Assembly: GCF_025961225.1 (NCBI RefSeq)
Contig: NZ_JAOQNG010000010.1
Span: 176,501 to 240,500 of the forward strand
From: Azospirillum canadense
Lineage (GTDB): Bacteria > Pseudomonadota > Alphaproteobacteria > Azospirillales > Azospirillaceae
Direction of reading: 5' to 3'
Length of the DNA stretch: 64,000 nt
This document shows, piece after piece, positions 7,923-15,769 of the stretch. Numbering within the stretch: position 1 is the first letter of the stretch; each line of letters begins with the position of its first letter. The translations under genes and the position numbers were made by a program. The notes beneath the pieces are model-generated. The model saw nothing but the letters and a program-made list of their open reading frames with translations. It was not told where the DNA came from and did no database searches.

Positions 7923-8446
7923 CTGTTCGATACGAAATTGCTCGCTTTGGTGACACCTGGGCTGTTGTCCAGCTCGGCAGTGGCGACTACGCTGATTCCC
8001 CGCCTTATCTCAGGCGCTTGATGGCCCACGGCATCGACTTGCTTGAAGCTGTCGAGTTGGTTGATTTTTTCGACCGCGTTGGTATCGGACACGTCGCTAA
8101 TCTTCACTGATGGCTCCGTTCCAATGTCCAGCATGTCGACCAGGTCAAGCTGCGCCATCCGCGCGCGCCGCGTTTTGGCCGCGTTCTCCCGGTGCAAGGC
8201 CGCGTCGTAGGTCAGATGGCATTTCTGGCACATGGCAGCCAAGTTCTCGTCTCGGCAGTCGGCCGGATCGTGGTTCAGGTGGGCAACCGTCAGCACGATC
8301 TTGGAGCCGGTCACCGGGTGCGGCTGGCCGTTGATGGCCACCCGGCAGAACTCGCATCGGCCGCCGGCCCGCTCGGTCCGGATGCGCAGACTGATCGCCT
8401 TCCACTCCCTCGGATAGAGAGCACGCTGCTCAGGCCGGATCGGCAT
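7895..8446 (-). CDS. HNH endonuclease
   Basis: The protein has 183 residues. The N-terminal 100 carry a standard HNH module: YPREWKAISLRIRTERAGGR, then CEFC, AHLNHDPADCRDENLAAMC and QKCHLTYD. The two CxxC pairs make the zinc knuckle, and the His in AHLNHD starts the beta-beta-alpha metal finger. Small phage HNH proteins of this kind nick DNA and often help the terminase at cos. The last 75 residues look unstructured and run antisense to the small rightward gene at 7919, so they may be a non-conserved extension. It faces leftward, away from the recombination operon. Confidence 0.8.
   Translation of the reverse strand: MPIRPEQRALYPREWKAISLRIRTERAGGRCEFCRVAINGQPHPVTGSKIVLTVAHLNHDPADCRDENLAAMCQKCHLTYDAALHRENAAKTRRARMAQLDLVDMLDIGTEPSVKISDVSDTNAVEKINQLDSFKQVDAVGHQAPEIRRGISVVATAELDNSPGVTKASNFVSNSHDRNGVAT
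7919..8110 (+). CDS. Small hypothetical phage protein
   Basis: The 63-residue product begins MTVRYEIARFGDTWAVVQLG and ends in a helix, DLLEAVELVDFFDRV. It is similar in style to the gene before it and coupled to it by an ATGA overlap. It lies antisense to the 3' part of the HNH gene at 7895-8446, so at most one of the two overlapping C-terminal reading frames is likely to be functionally constrained. Function unknown. Confidence 0.5.
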   Translation: MTVRYEIARFGDTWAVVQLGSGDYADSPPYLRRLMAHGIDLLEAVELVDFFDRVGIGHVANLH

Positions 8447-8705
8447 GGGCCACCTCCGGCGTCAGCGCGTCGATGTTCGCCCGGTGGACGGTGAAGGTGT
8501 TCTCAGCCAAACGGAGGAAGGTTGTTCTAGTGTTCCCCCACTTTCTAGTGAACAGGCCGTTGTCGAACGTACGTCGTGTGATTGGAATGCACATCGGGTG
8601 CGCACGCCGAAGTGCCGCCGATTTGGTTATTGAAACGGCATACCTGTTTAGTGACCATACGTTCCCAGCGCAGAGCGATAAGCGCGAGAAGTTGGGGAGA
8701 GACGC

Positions 8706-8897
8706 ATGGAAGGGGACACCCTGAGGTTCATCGCTTGCCCTCGCCGTAGCAGCGCCCATTGGTGCATCATCGATCTGAAAACCGGGGCGCATGTTGTTAC
8801 GGCATCTTCGCTTTTGGATACGCTCCCCGAGCAGGCGGCAAAGCTCATTGCCGCTGGTTTGAACACACCGGCGAAAAGTTGTCGTCGCATCAATTGA
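8706..8897 (+). CDS. Small hypothetical protein
   Basis: The 63-residue product, starting MEGDTLRFIACPRRSSAHWC, has a central strand IIDLKTGAHVVTAS and a helix ending AAKLIAAGLN. It shares the Trp / D-x-K-TG layout of the small gene at 7674. An AAGTTGGGGAGAG stretch upstream could serve as ribosome binding site. No homologous family is recognised. Confidence 0.5.
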   Translation: MEGDTLRFIACPRRSSAHWCIIDLKTGAHVVTASSLLDTLPEQAAKLIAAGLNTPAKSCRRIN

Positions 8898-9113
8898 TCG
8901 TGAGCCCGGCTGCACAGCGGCGAGCGGGGAGGAGGCAAGGCGGCGCGTCTGAGTCTTCCGGCCGGTTCGTAGGGCGCGCACCATCAAGGTCGATTTGGAG
9001 CGGTCATCGAGTGCACCGCTCATGGGGCCGTTACGTTCCCGCTTGTGGGTTCCAGTGCGACACGCGATGGTAGTGGAAGCGCGTCCACACAATCCAGGCT
9101 GTAGGCTTAGCAA

Positions 9114-9998
9114 ATGACCTTCGGGAACTTCGTCCGTGATCATCGCTACAATCGCCGGCGCGATCTCCACCAGCCGTACGGCGGTCAGCGCCAAGGCGGA
9201 ATCATCACACCCTCGGAGCATCCGGTCATATTTGCAATCACCGGAGAGAGCGGCCTCCAGCACGGCTATCACGATGGCTGGACCGACGATGGTCAGGTGT
9301 TCCGCTACTTCGGTGAAGGTCAGGAAGGCAATATGACCTTCACCTCTGGGAACAAAGCGATCCGCGATCACGTCGCCGAGGGGGAGGATCTGCTCCTTTT
9401 CCAGAAGCAGGATCGGTCCGGGATGCTTCGGTTTCTCGGCCAATTCGTCTGTGTGAACACAACCAGAGAACCGACACCAGACCGCCTTGGGAACATGAGG
9501 AGCGGGATCGTCTTCCACCTGGTGCCGGTCGAAGCGCTCAACGATGTGGACGCTGCGGAGCCTGAGCCAGACCCCAACGCGGCCGGTCTCCATCTGGCTG
9601 CTCTCCGGAGCGCTGCAATGGAAGCTGCATCCACCGGCGACGAAGAGCCGGTCGAAGGCGCGCGCCGGCGCATCTACCAGCGCAGTGAGGCGGTACGCCG
9701 CTATGTGCTCGCCCGGGCCGCTGGGATCTGCGAGTGCTGCAGGGGCCCCGCGCCCTTCGTTCGAGCTAACGGCGAACCTTACCTGGAACCCCATCACATC
9801 CGACGTGTGAGCGACGGTGGGCCGGACGATCCTCGCCACGTCGCTGGGGTGTGCCCGACCTGCCATCGGCGCGTCCATCATGGCGCGGATGGCAAGCAGA
9901 TCAACGACGCCCTGGGCGAGGCGATCCTCCAGCTCGAACGGGCAATGGCCCCGGTTGGGCCCGGTAAGCGGACGCGGCGAAAGCGGGTTATGGCTTAA
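9114..9998 (+). CDS. Modification-dependent HNH nuclease candidate (SRA-like N-terminus + HNH)
   Basis: The protein has 294 residues in two parts. Residues about 20-130 contain GGQRQGGIITPSEHPVIFAI, YHDGWTDDGQVFRYFGEGQE and GNMTFTSGNKAIRDH. This matches, as I recall it, the SRA-like modified-base-reading domain of ScoMcrA-type type IV restriction enzymes. Residues about 190-270 form an HNH nuclease: CECC, EPYLEPHHIRRVSDGGPDDP and VCPTCHRRVHHG. Such enzymes cut DNA carrying modified cytosine. It stands alone between small genes and looks like a prophage-borne defence gene. The SRA assignment is inference; the HNH part is firm. Confidence 0.8.
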   Translation: MTFGNFVRDHRYNRRRDLHQPYGGQRQGGIITPSEHPVIFAITGESGLQHGYHDGWTDDGQVFRYFGEGQEGNMTFTSGNKAIRDHVAEGEDLLLFQKQDRSGMLRFLGQFVCVNTTREPTPDRLGNMRSGIVFHLVPVEALNDVDAAEPEPDPNAAGLHLAALRSAAMEAASTGDEEPVEGARRRIYQRSEAVRRYVLARAAGICECCRGPAPFVRANGEPYLEPHHIRRVSDGGPDDPRHVAGVCPTCHRRVHHGADGKQINDALGEAILQLERAMAPVGPGKRTRRKRVMA

Positions 9999-10009
9999 AC
10001 TGCTGCCCA

Positions 10010-10216
10010 TCACCGCGCCCCCGCCGCCAGATCGTCGAAGAAGCTGTCGTGATCCAGGCCCGACATCTCCATGGCGAAGGCGTAGGCGGCTCCGTCCGGA
10101 AGATCGAGATCGTCGGCCATGACGAGAGCCTGGAGGGCGGTGAGGCCGCCCTCCTTCCGGCTGATGGTGGCGCGCCGCTCCCGGCGGCGCTGATGGCTGC
10201 GGCTGTTCTTCGCCAT
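10010..10216 (-). CDS. Small basic hypothetical protein downstream of recT
   Basis: The 68-residue product begins MAKNSRSHQRRRERRATISR, a strongly basic head, followed by an acidic helical half (ALVMADDLDLPDG, GLDHDSFFDDL). The ATG overlaps the recT stop (TGATG), making it the last gene of the leftward recombination operon. The charge split suggests a nucleic-acid or recombinase-binding accessory. No family is recognised. Confidence 0.65.
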   Translation of the reverse strand: MAKNSRSHQRRRERRATISRKEGGLTALQALVMADDLDLPDGAAYAFAMEMSGLDHDSFFDDLAAGAR

Positions 10217-11556
10217 CACTTCTTCCCCTTCCCCTGGAAGCCGGCCGTCCGACCCTGGACGAACTCGCGCCAGGCGGCGGTATGCGCCCTGCCGTTCGCG
10301 GCGATCAGTGCGGTGATCCGGTCGGCGTGGTCGTCCAGGAAGGCGGTCCACTGACCGAAGGTCTGGCAGGTGCCGCCGATGCGCTGCAGCTCGGCAGCCT
10401 CATCCGCCCACTCGTCGCCGGCCGGCGCGGCGGTGTCACCCTGGGCCGCGGAGGTCGCGTCCGGCTGTCCGGCCTGCTCCGGTTTGCCCTGCTCGGTTTC
10501 AGGCTTGGTCAGGTAGGCCTTGCGCAGGCGGGCCAGTGTGTCGTCCCCGCCCTCGGTCATGTCAGCGGCCCACTCGGCGGCGTCGTTGTTCAGCTCCCAC
10601 AGCTTGGCCGGATCGGCGGCGCCTTGCAGCGCAGCCTCGAAGCGGGCCAGCCATTCGGCGCTGCTGGTGAACTCCTTCACCTCGCCGTCGAGCGTCACCA
10701 GGGCGTAGACCTGCTGCGTCTGTCCAGCGTCCTCATGCTCGATCAGCGGGGACGACGCAAAGGCCGAAAGCTGGCCGGCGGCGGTGCCGGATATCGGCGC
10801 CGCGATCTTCGCCGCTTCAGTGTCGCCACCGGCGTAGAGCGCGTCATCGCGGCGCAGGACCTGCTCAACCTCGGTGGACATCGGCAGGTACTTAGACAGT
10901 CGGCGCACTACCGTCTTCCGGGCCATCTCCTCGTACCACTGTCCCCACGGCCCGCTGTCTTTCGCCCGGCTGGCGCTGCGCACCTTCTCGACTTCGGCGC
11001 GCGTCATCACCTCGCGCTGCACGGTGCCGTCCTTCAGCTTGGCGATGGAGTAGACGGCGATCATCTTGCCGCGGACGTCGGCCAGCGTGGGCTTGTGGTC
11101 GATCCGCTCATCGTCGCCGAGCACGTATTCGAAATGGTCCTTCTCATAGACCGCATGCGCGACGATGGATGACAGTTCGCCCGAGTTCCGCATCTTCTTG
11201 ATGATGCCGTAGACCATCGGCATCCACTGCACGGCCTTGCCGTAGATGGCCTTGCCCTTGTCGTCCGTGCCCACCTTGGTGTTGAAGATGACCAGAGCGC
11301 CCTCCCGGCCGTCCGGATAGAGTCCGTCCTGCGAGGCCTTCATGCAGGCGCCTAGGAGCGACTTGCGGTCGGCGTTCAGCAGGTCGGGGTTCTGGTTGAT
11401 GGCGGTCAGGACGATGCGCTTGAAGCGGTCCACCGGGATGTGTTGGGGCAGGGCGAGGGCGAACTGGTCGCCCATGGCGTCGATCTGCTGGCGCACCCGG
11501 TCAAGGGGGGAGGCGTCGCGCGTGGTGGCGACGGCGGTGCCGGTGTTGGTGCTCAT
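10216..11556 (-). CDS. recT: RecT-family single-strand annealing protein
   Basis: The 446-residue product starts at the ATG 11556. The RecT domain covers about residues 15-260: ALPQHIPVDRFKRIVLTAIN, then LLGACMKASQDGLYPDGREG, QWMPMVYGIIKKMRNSGE and ARKTVVRRLSKYLPMS. A long C-terminal extension (about 290-446) is Glu/Ala-rich and ends in a second small domain (TFGQWTAFLDDHADRITAL). RecT proteins bind single-stranded DNA and anneal complementary strands. Together with the YqaJ-type exonuclease encoded upstream it forms a two-component phage recombination system. Confidence 0.92.
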   Translation of the reverse strand: MSTNTGTAVATTRDASPLDRVRQQIDAMGDQFALALPQHIPVDRFKRIVLTAINQNPDLLNADRKSLLGACMKASQDGLYPDGREGALVIFNTKVGTDDKGKAIYGKAVQWMPMVYGIIKKMRNSGELSSIVAHAVYEKDHFEYVLGDDERIDHKPTLADVRGKMIAVYSIAKLKDGTVQREVMTRAEVEKVRSASRAKDSGPWGQWYEEMARKTVVRRLSKYLPMSTEVEQVLRRDDALYAGGDTEAAKIAAPISGTAAGQLSAFASSPLIEHEDAGQTQQVYALVTLDGEVKEFTSSAEWLARFEAALQGAADPAKLWELNNDAAEWAADMTEGGDDTLARLRKAYLTKPETEQGKPEQAGQPDATSAAQGDTAAPAGDEWADEAAELQRIGGTCQTFGQWTAFLDDHADRITALIAANGRAHTAAWREFVQGRTAGFQGKGKK

Positions 11557-11561
11557 GGGGA

Positions 11562-12554
11562 TCAAACCTCGCGAATCGTCATGGCCCCGCGATGCGGTCC
11601 GTTCTTGCCGTTCACGTAGACCCAGGTGATGTTGAATCCGGCGGCCTTGGCGCGGATCGTCTCCGGCGCGGCGCCGAGCTTGGTGGCGATCTCCGCCTTG
11701 ACGCGGCTCTCGGCGCTCTCGGCCCGCTTGCGGATGGACTGCGTCTTCAGAAGCCGGGCACACAGCGTCGGCAGCCGGTTGTCCATAGTCAGGTCGAGCG
11801 GCGCCGAGCGCACCCCGGCGCCCAGCAGCGAGAGGTCGGCTACCGTGTCGAAGTCAGCGACGTCGAGCGGCGGGGTGCCGGCGGCGATGGCCGCCCAGAA
11901 GGCGGCGACGGCCTGCTCGATCTTGGCGATGGTCGGCTCGTGCCGCTCGATGCGGCCACGCTTCAGGCTGCTCCCACCGACGCAGGCGATGATCCAGCCG
12001 TGCGGGGCGTGGATGCGCTCGCAGGCGATCTGGTGCTGAAGCTGCAGCGTGATGTCGATCGGCGGCGCCTCGATGTCGTCGCCCTTGGCCTGCCAGAGGT
12101 CCTGGAAGACGAGATAGTCGACGTTCTTGATCTCGACCGGCGGCAGGCCCTCGGCGTGCTCTTCATAGTCGCGGCTGGCGCCCATGCCGGGCACGGCGGC
12201 GTGGCGCAGGTAGCGGTGCACCTTGCGCAGCGGCCAGGGTGCCCACTTGTCGCGGGCAGCCTCGGCGATGCCGGCCTCCAGGCAGCGGCCGAGCCGGATG
12301 CGCTCATTTCCGTCCAGATCCTCCGGCGGCAGGATCTCAGCCTTCTGGTGGTAGAGCCGGAAGCCGGTGGTGTGGCGGGACACGCAGCCCAGCATGGTGG
12401 CGCCGGCGGGCGGCATCTCGAACATGTGCAGGTAGGCCAGCTGCCCGTTAGCGAGCTGCCACAGATAGAAGAGGCTGGCGATCTCCGACCCACCGACGTG
12501 CTGGGCGCGCAGCTCGTGCCAGTCGTCGCGGGACTTGGGGAGGATGGCGTTCAT
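11562..12554 (-). CDS. YqaJ-type phage exonuclease
   Basis: The protein has 330 residues. The lambda-exonuclease/YqaJ fold is shown by DDWHELRAQHVGGSEIASLF near the N-terminus, the helix GRCLEAGIAEAARDKW (about 98-113) and the catalytic E-x-K in LPPVEIKNVDYLVFQD (about 146). The following LQLQHQIACERIHAPHGWII segment is typical of the family. The enzyme should resect double-stranded DNA 5' to 3' for the RecT partner. The start at 12554 is set by an ATGA overlap with the upstream gene. The RecT start lies 5 bp past its stop. Confidence 0.88.
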   Translation of the reverse strand: MNAILPKSRDDWHELRAQHVGGSEIASLFYLWQLANGQLAYLHMFEMPPAGATMLGCVSRHTTGFRLYHQKAEILPPEDLDGNERIRLGRCLEAGIAEAARDKWAPWPLRKVHRYLRHAAVPGMGASRDYEEHAEGLPPVEIKNVDYLVFQDLWQAKGDDIEAPPIDITLQLQHQIACERIHAPHGWIIACVGGSSLKRGRIERHEPTIAKIEQAVAAFWAAIAAGTPPLDVADFDTVADLSLLGAGVRSAPLDLTMDNRLPTLCARLLKTQSIRKRAESAESRVKAEIATKLGAAPETIRAKAAGFNITWVYVNGKNGPHRGAMTIREV

Positions 12555-12799
12555 CGCGAGTGGGGCTCCTGGCTCCAGCGCTCCTCGTGGGAGCCGACGA
12601 TCTGGTCGAGTTCGGCCTGCTCGGCCGGGGTGAGGCGCTCCAGCACGCCGACCATGAGGTGAGCGAGGCGGTTGTGCTGGTCGGGGTGGTCGGAGGAGAT
12701 GCCGGTGATCAGCAGCGCGCGGCCATGCAGCAGGATCAGGCTGCCGTAGGCGGTCTCGTCGGATTCGGTGACCGTGTAGGGCGAGGCCATGCCCGTCAC
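12551..12799 (-). CDS. Small hypothetical protein of the recombination operon
   Basis: The product has 82 residues from GTG 12799, or 79 from ATG 12790. The GTG overlaps the upstream stop (GTGA), the usual style in this operon. It has a strand-rich head (YTVTESDETAYGSLILLHGR) and a Glu-rich helix near the C-terminus (RLTPAEQAELDQIVGSHEER). Unknown function. Its position just upstream of the exonuclease suggests a role in early phage DNA metabolism. Confidence 0.65.
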   Translation of the reverse strand: MTGMASPYTVTESDETAYGSLILLHGRALLITGISSDHPDQHNRLAHLMVGVLERLTPAEQAELDQIVGSHEERWSQEPHSR

Positions 12800-13464
12800 T
12801 CCGCGGCGAGGAGGCGCAGCGGCTGGGCGCGGCGCAGCGCGTCGGTGAACCAGGTCTTCGCGGCCTCGGGCGTGACCAGCAGCCAGCGGCGGGCATCGTT
12901 CAGCAGGAACGCGGCGCGGGCACGGTCGATCAGGGCGGTATCGAGCGCACGGTCGTCTTCATTCACGCTGGCGATGTAGACGTCGTGCTGGGCGTCCCAA
13001 AGGTCGATGACGAGCGACAGCTCCTGCGCGCCGAGCTGACGGATTTGAAAGCCAAGTTGCGGGCGCACAATCATCGCAGGCTCCGAGTCCAGGGCCGCCG
13101 CCTGGGGCAGCCAGCCGCCTAGCTGCCCGCAGCACTGGCGGTGGCGGTCGCGCTGGTAGGCGAGTTCCTTGCGGGCGGATTGCTCCGTCCAATCGCAGCC
13201 CCCGACGCGCACCGTGTGGGCCTCGGGATGCAGCTTCAGAAAGCGCAGGATGCCGACGAGCATGCGGGCGGTGTTGCGGTGCTGCTCGGCGCGACGGCGC
13301 CAGCGGTCGGCCATGCCGCGCGGGTCGACGGTGAGCGGGACGTGGTTGGCAATCTCCAGATGGCGGGCCCGGCTGCTGGTGTGGGCGTGGTCGTCCATCT
13401 GCTCCAGTTCCTCGACGGTCATGGGCGGAGCGGCGGGGCGGGTGGGCATGGCGATCAGGTTCAT
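12796..13464 (-). CDS. Hypothetical protein of the recombination operon
   Basis: The start at ATG 13464 is chosen because GGAGGA lies 5-8 bp upstream. The 222-residue product has an Arg-rich helix (GMADRWRRRAEQHRNTARML), a Trp/Cys segment (GGCDWTEQSARKELAYQRDR) and a C-terminal alpha/beta part (LSLVIDLWDAQHDVYIASVN). I do not recognise a family. It overlaps the next gene by 4 bp. Confidence 0.65.
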   Translation of the reverse strand: MNLIAMPTRPAAPPMTVEELEQMDDHAHTSSRARHLEIANHVPLTVDPRGMADRWRRRAEQHRNTARMLVGILRFLKLHPEAHTVRVGGCDWTEQSARKELAYQRDRHRQCCGQLGGWLPQAAALDSEPAMIVRPQLGFQIRQLGAQELSLVIDLWDAQHDVYIASVNEDDRALDTALIDRARAAFLLNDARRWLLVTPEAAKTWFTDALRRAQPLRLLAAE

Positions 13465-13692
13465 CGCGTCCTCCGGGGTGATCGGCCCTGACGGCCGGGC
13501 GAAGAAGGGGAGAGAGCCGGCTTCTATCTCCGCGCCGACGCCGGCCACATGCCCCGCCATTGGTCCTGCGTCCTGCGCAGTTGTCCCGGTGGGGCTGACT
13601 CGCCGCGGCTCTCTCTGACGCCTCAAGCCGGCTGGAATTACCCATGCCGGCCGGAGCGCGCGAACGCGGGGTATGGAGGTTTGAGGCGCGGG

Positions 13693-13782
13693 TCAGTGCG
13701 CGGGCGGGACCGAGGCCAGCCAGCCGACAGAGGCGGCCAGGCAGAGGGTGGTGAAGGTGAGGAGTTCGCGGACAGCCGACAT
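13693..13782 (-). CDS. 29-residue membrane peptide
   Basis: A tiny gene encodes MSAVRELLTFTTLCLAASVG and then WLASVPPAH. Its start overlaps the stop of the preceding gene (TGATG), the same coupling as its neighbours. Residues about 7-24 form one hydrophobic helix. Tight coupling and a clean transmembrane segment make it plausible, but no homologue is known to me. Confidence 0.5.
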   Translation of the reverse strand: MSAVRELLTFTTLCLAASVGWLASVPPAH

Positions 13783-13970
13783 CAGGCGCACCGCCGGTCG
13801 AGCGTCAGGCCGTGCAGGGCCTCCTCGAGCCACGCTTCCGCCCGCTCGCGGGTGACGAAGGGGCCGTTGGGCTCGCCGTCGTCGGTCAGGCGGCTGACGT
13901 ACCAGCCGCGGGTCGGCTCAAGGTCCGTCGTGGCGAAGGGCCCGACGTGGTATACGGAAGGCGTGTCCAT
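13782..13970 (-). CDS. Small hypothetical protein
   Basis: The 62-residue product starts MDTPSVYHVGPFATTDLEPT and contains GWYVSRLTDDGEPNGPFVTR and a helix RERAEAWLEEALHGL. The motif of a strand with a Trp, D-x-x-G and a closing AEAWLE helix is common among phage-encoded short proteins. TGATG overlaps at both ends place it firmly in the leftward operon. Confidence 0.6.
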   Translation of the reverse strand: MDTPSVYHVGPFATTDLEPTRGWYVSRLTDDGEPNGPFVTRERAEAWLEEALHGLTLDRRCA

Positions 13971-14338
13971 CAGGCGGCGAGCTCCAGAGTGGGCTTCCAC
14001 GCCGGCCGGTCGGCCGGATGCTCCACACCGTAAGAGCGCAGCGCCTCCTTGATCACCGCCAGCTCGGCGGCGGCGGGCACGCCCACGACCGACCAGTCCC
14101 AGGCGCCCTCGATGCCGTCGGCGGCGCGCATCGCATCGTCGAGGCTGGGCGCCACGCCGATCAGGGCGCCGGTGGGCAGGTGCGTGAGATTCCAGCCGGC
14201 ATCGCTCCGGTGGATGCCGAAGGCACGGCGCGCCTTACCATGGTCCACGCCCATCGGTCCCTGGTTCGTGTCGATCAGGAACGGATGGAACGTCCAGGTG
14301 TCGTGGCTGGTCACGGTGTTGAGGGGGCGCAGGGTCAT
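13970..14338 (-). CDS. Hypothetical protein of the early operon
   Basis: The 122-residue product starts at the ATG overlapping the upstream stop (ATGA). The middle reads AFGIHRSDAGWNLTHLPTGA, a Trp / TG strand pair like that of other small proteins in this prophage. It is followed by a helix, SLDDAMRAADGIEGAWDW. A C-terminal helical part ends KPTLELAA. No known function. Confidence 0.6.
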   Translation of the reverse strand: MTLRPLNTVTSHDTWTFHPFLIDTNQGPMGVDHGKARRAFGIHRSDAGWNLTHLPTGALIGVAPSLDDAMRAADGIEGAWDWSVVGVPAAAELAVIKEALRSYGVEHPADRPAWKPTLELAA

Positions 14339-14667
14339 TGGGCGGCCTCCCCGTTGGCGGTGGAGCAAATGGCCTTGGCAATGACGGTGCTGGCCTCCGC
14401 AGTGAGTTCGATCATGCGGAGATGCAGGCGGGTTGCGTCTCCGTAGTTCTGCACCTGGACTTCGGCAATCTTTTGCAGCGTTGCCAGCAGGTCCGGAGCG
14501 GCCGCAATCAGCGTGGCGTTAGCAGTCTGGGTTTCCGAAAGAATCTGGCACTGCTCCTGCGCGCCGAGCACGGTAGCGAGAACGGCGCCATTTCCGCCGA
14601 TGATGTCGATGGGGCAGTCAGCGGCTTCTTGCTCGACGGTCCAAGGTCCTGGCGTGTGTTTGCTCAT
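14335..14667 (-). CDS. Phage hypothetical protein with HTPGPW motif
   Basis: The 110-residue product begins MSKHTPGPWTVEQEAADCPI. The N-terminal HTPGPW with following ATLIAAAPDLLATLQKI (about 50-66) is the hallmark of a very common family of phage proteins of unknown function, often encoded near recombination genes. ATG 14667 overlaps the upstream stop. Confidence 0.8.
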   Translation of the reverse strand: MSKHTPGPWTVEQEAADCPIDIIGGNGAVLATVLGAQEQCQILSETQTANATLIAAAPDLLATLQKIAEVQVQNYGDATRLHLRMIELTAEASTVIAKAICSTANGEAAQ

Positions 14668-14867
14668 CACGCCACCTCAACGGCCTGGGCGGCCTTGTGC
14701 GAGGCGAGCAGGGCCTCGGCGTCCGCAATGGCGGCGTCCCACTCCTGCTCGTCCGGAGCCTGGGAACGATCCGGGTAAAGCTCGGGATCGCTGCGCTTCA
14801 CCACGTCCACAAGGTGGCCCAGCGCCTTCAGCGCCTCGGCCAGTTCACGCTCTTGCCTGCTCATCAT
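14667..14867 (-). CDS. First gene of the leftward recombination operon, helical protein
   Basis: The 66-residue product is almost wholly helical: RQERELAEALKALGHLVDVV and EWDAAIADAEALLASHK. A strong GGGAGGG sits directly before two consecutive ATGs (14867 and 14864). The operon promoter and the paired operators lie about 170-225 bp upstream. Unknown function. Confidence 0.65.
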   Translation of the reverse strand: MMSRQERELAEALKALGHLVDVVKRSDPELYPDRSQAPDEQEWDAAIADAEALLASHKAAQAVEVA

Positions 14868-15036
14868 CCCTCCCGTCTGCGGAGCGCTCCTCCCGGGAAG
14901 GCCCCCTCGGCAGCCACTGTCAGCGCCGAGGGGAAGTCAGGGAGGAAACGCTACCAAGAGCGGGCCCGCAGGCCCGGCCCATCCGATGAGGTGGCCGCCG
15001 TGGGGCGGGGTAGCTCGGTCGGGTGGTGTTGAGAAC

Positions 15037-15055
15037 GGTACCCACCATGGGTACA
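15037..15055. promoter_or_regulatory. Repressor operator, site O-L1
   Basis: GGTACCCACCATGGGTACA contains the 17-bp perfect dyad GTACCCA-CCA-TGGGTAC, identical to the core of the site at 20551-20569 in the immunity region. It lies about 170 bp upstream of the leftward recombination operon, beside a TTGACC that could serve as its -35 box. Binding by the prophage repressor is inferred from the shared sequence. Confidence 0.8.
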
Positions 15056-15072
15056 TTCGGTCAAGATCAAAA

Positions 15073-15091
15073 TGTACCCAAAATGGGGTCA
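15073..15091. promoter_or_regulatory. Repressor operator, site O-L2 (imperfect)
   Basis: TGTACCCAAAATGGGGTCA keeps the left arm TGTACCCA and a degenerate right arm. Its centre is 36 bp from that of O-L1, so the two could be filled cooperatively on nearly the same DNA face. Confidence 0.65.
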
Positions 15092-15148
15092 TGCATTTCG
15101 GCTGATATATCGCCACAATCCCTCCGGTTGCGCTCGATGGTGGGCGCA

Positions 15149-15162
15149 CATACTGCGGTATG
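15149..15162. promoter_or_regulatory. CATAC-N4-GTATG palindrome
   Basis: CATACTGCGGTATG overlaps the start codon of the rightward gene at 15160. The same 5-4-5 dyad recurs at 21482-21495. It is a candidate site for a second phage regulator. Confidence 0.5.
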
Positions 15163-15642
15163 CATGAGGGCAGGATGCGGGGTTTTGGCTATGCGCTGAT
15201 CGCGCTTGGCGTGTTGGGGATCCTGGTGGGATTAGGCATGGACACCAGCGTGTCCGGCGGTATTGGCGCAGTGAACCGTGTGGTCAACATCGGCCTGCTC
15301 AGCCAGCAAACCGCCACCGTCACCATCTCTGGTTTCTTGTTCATGACCGGCTGCATGCTGATCGGGTTCGCTACTGTGCGTGATGCGATTGAGCGGCTTG
15401 GGGGGATGGCAAATGCGCCGGTCAATCGGCCAGCTGCGGCTTTCCCTCCAGACGCTTCTCAGTGGGAAAGTCAACCGGCGGCGGAAGCGGGCAAAGTTCA
15501 GGTTGGTTCCCGCGTTCAGCACCAAACCTTTGGAAAGGGCACAGTCCAGGCTCTGGCAGGCGATAGCGCTTTCGTGATCTTCGATGGGCGGGACGGGCCG
15601 ACGTCAATGAACGTGGCTTACCTGAGGCTGGTTGCCTCTTGA
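15160..15642 (+). CDS. Two-helix membrane protein with C-terminal Tudor-like domain
   Basis: The 160-residue product has two transmembrane helices (about 8-27 and 48-68) and a Pro/Ala linker. Its C-terminal domain, VQVGSRVQHQTFGKGTVQAL and VIFDGRDG, matches the beta-barrel at the end of UvrD/PcrA helicases, which binds RNA polymerase. A membrane-anchored copy of this domain is unusual. It is divergent from the leftward operon and shares its intergenic region with the operators, so it may be controlled with immunity. An alternative start is the ATG at 15175. Confidence 0.7.
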   Translation: MHEGRMRGFGYALIALGVLGILVGLGMDTSVSGGIGAVNRVVNIGLLSQQTATVTISGFLFMTGCMLIGFATVRDAIERLGGMANAPVNRPAAAFPPDASQWESQPAAEAGKVQVGSRVQHQTFGKGTVQALAGDSAFVIFDGRDGPTSMNVAYLRLVAS

Positions 15643-15769
15643 CCACCCACCCCGCCGCCGCACCTCGCCGGGTGGGGTGTGGGCTGGGCGATGCAGCATT
15701 GCCAATTCCACACTCTCCGCCCGTGACGTCCTTGCAAATCCCTCTTGCCCGATAGGGTAGTTGACTTAT

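Noticed and set aside
8430..10013. A 527-codon leftward frame over the SRA-HNH gene
   Set aside because: The rightward frame has a coherent two-domain nuclease; the leftward product shows no family features.
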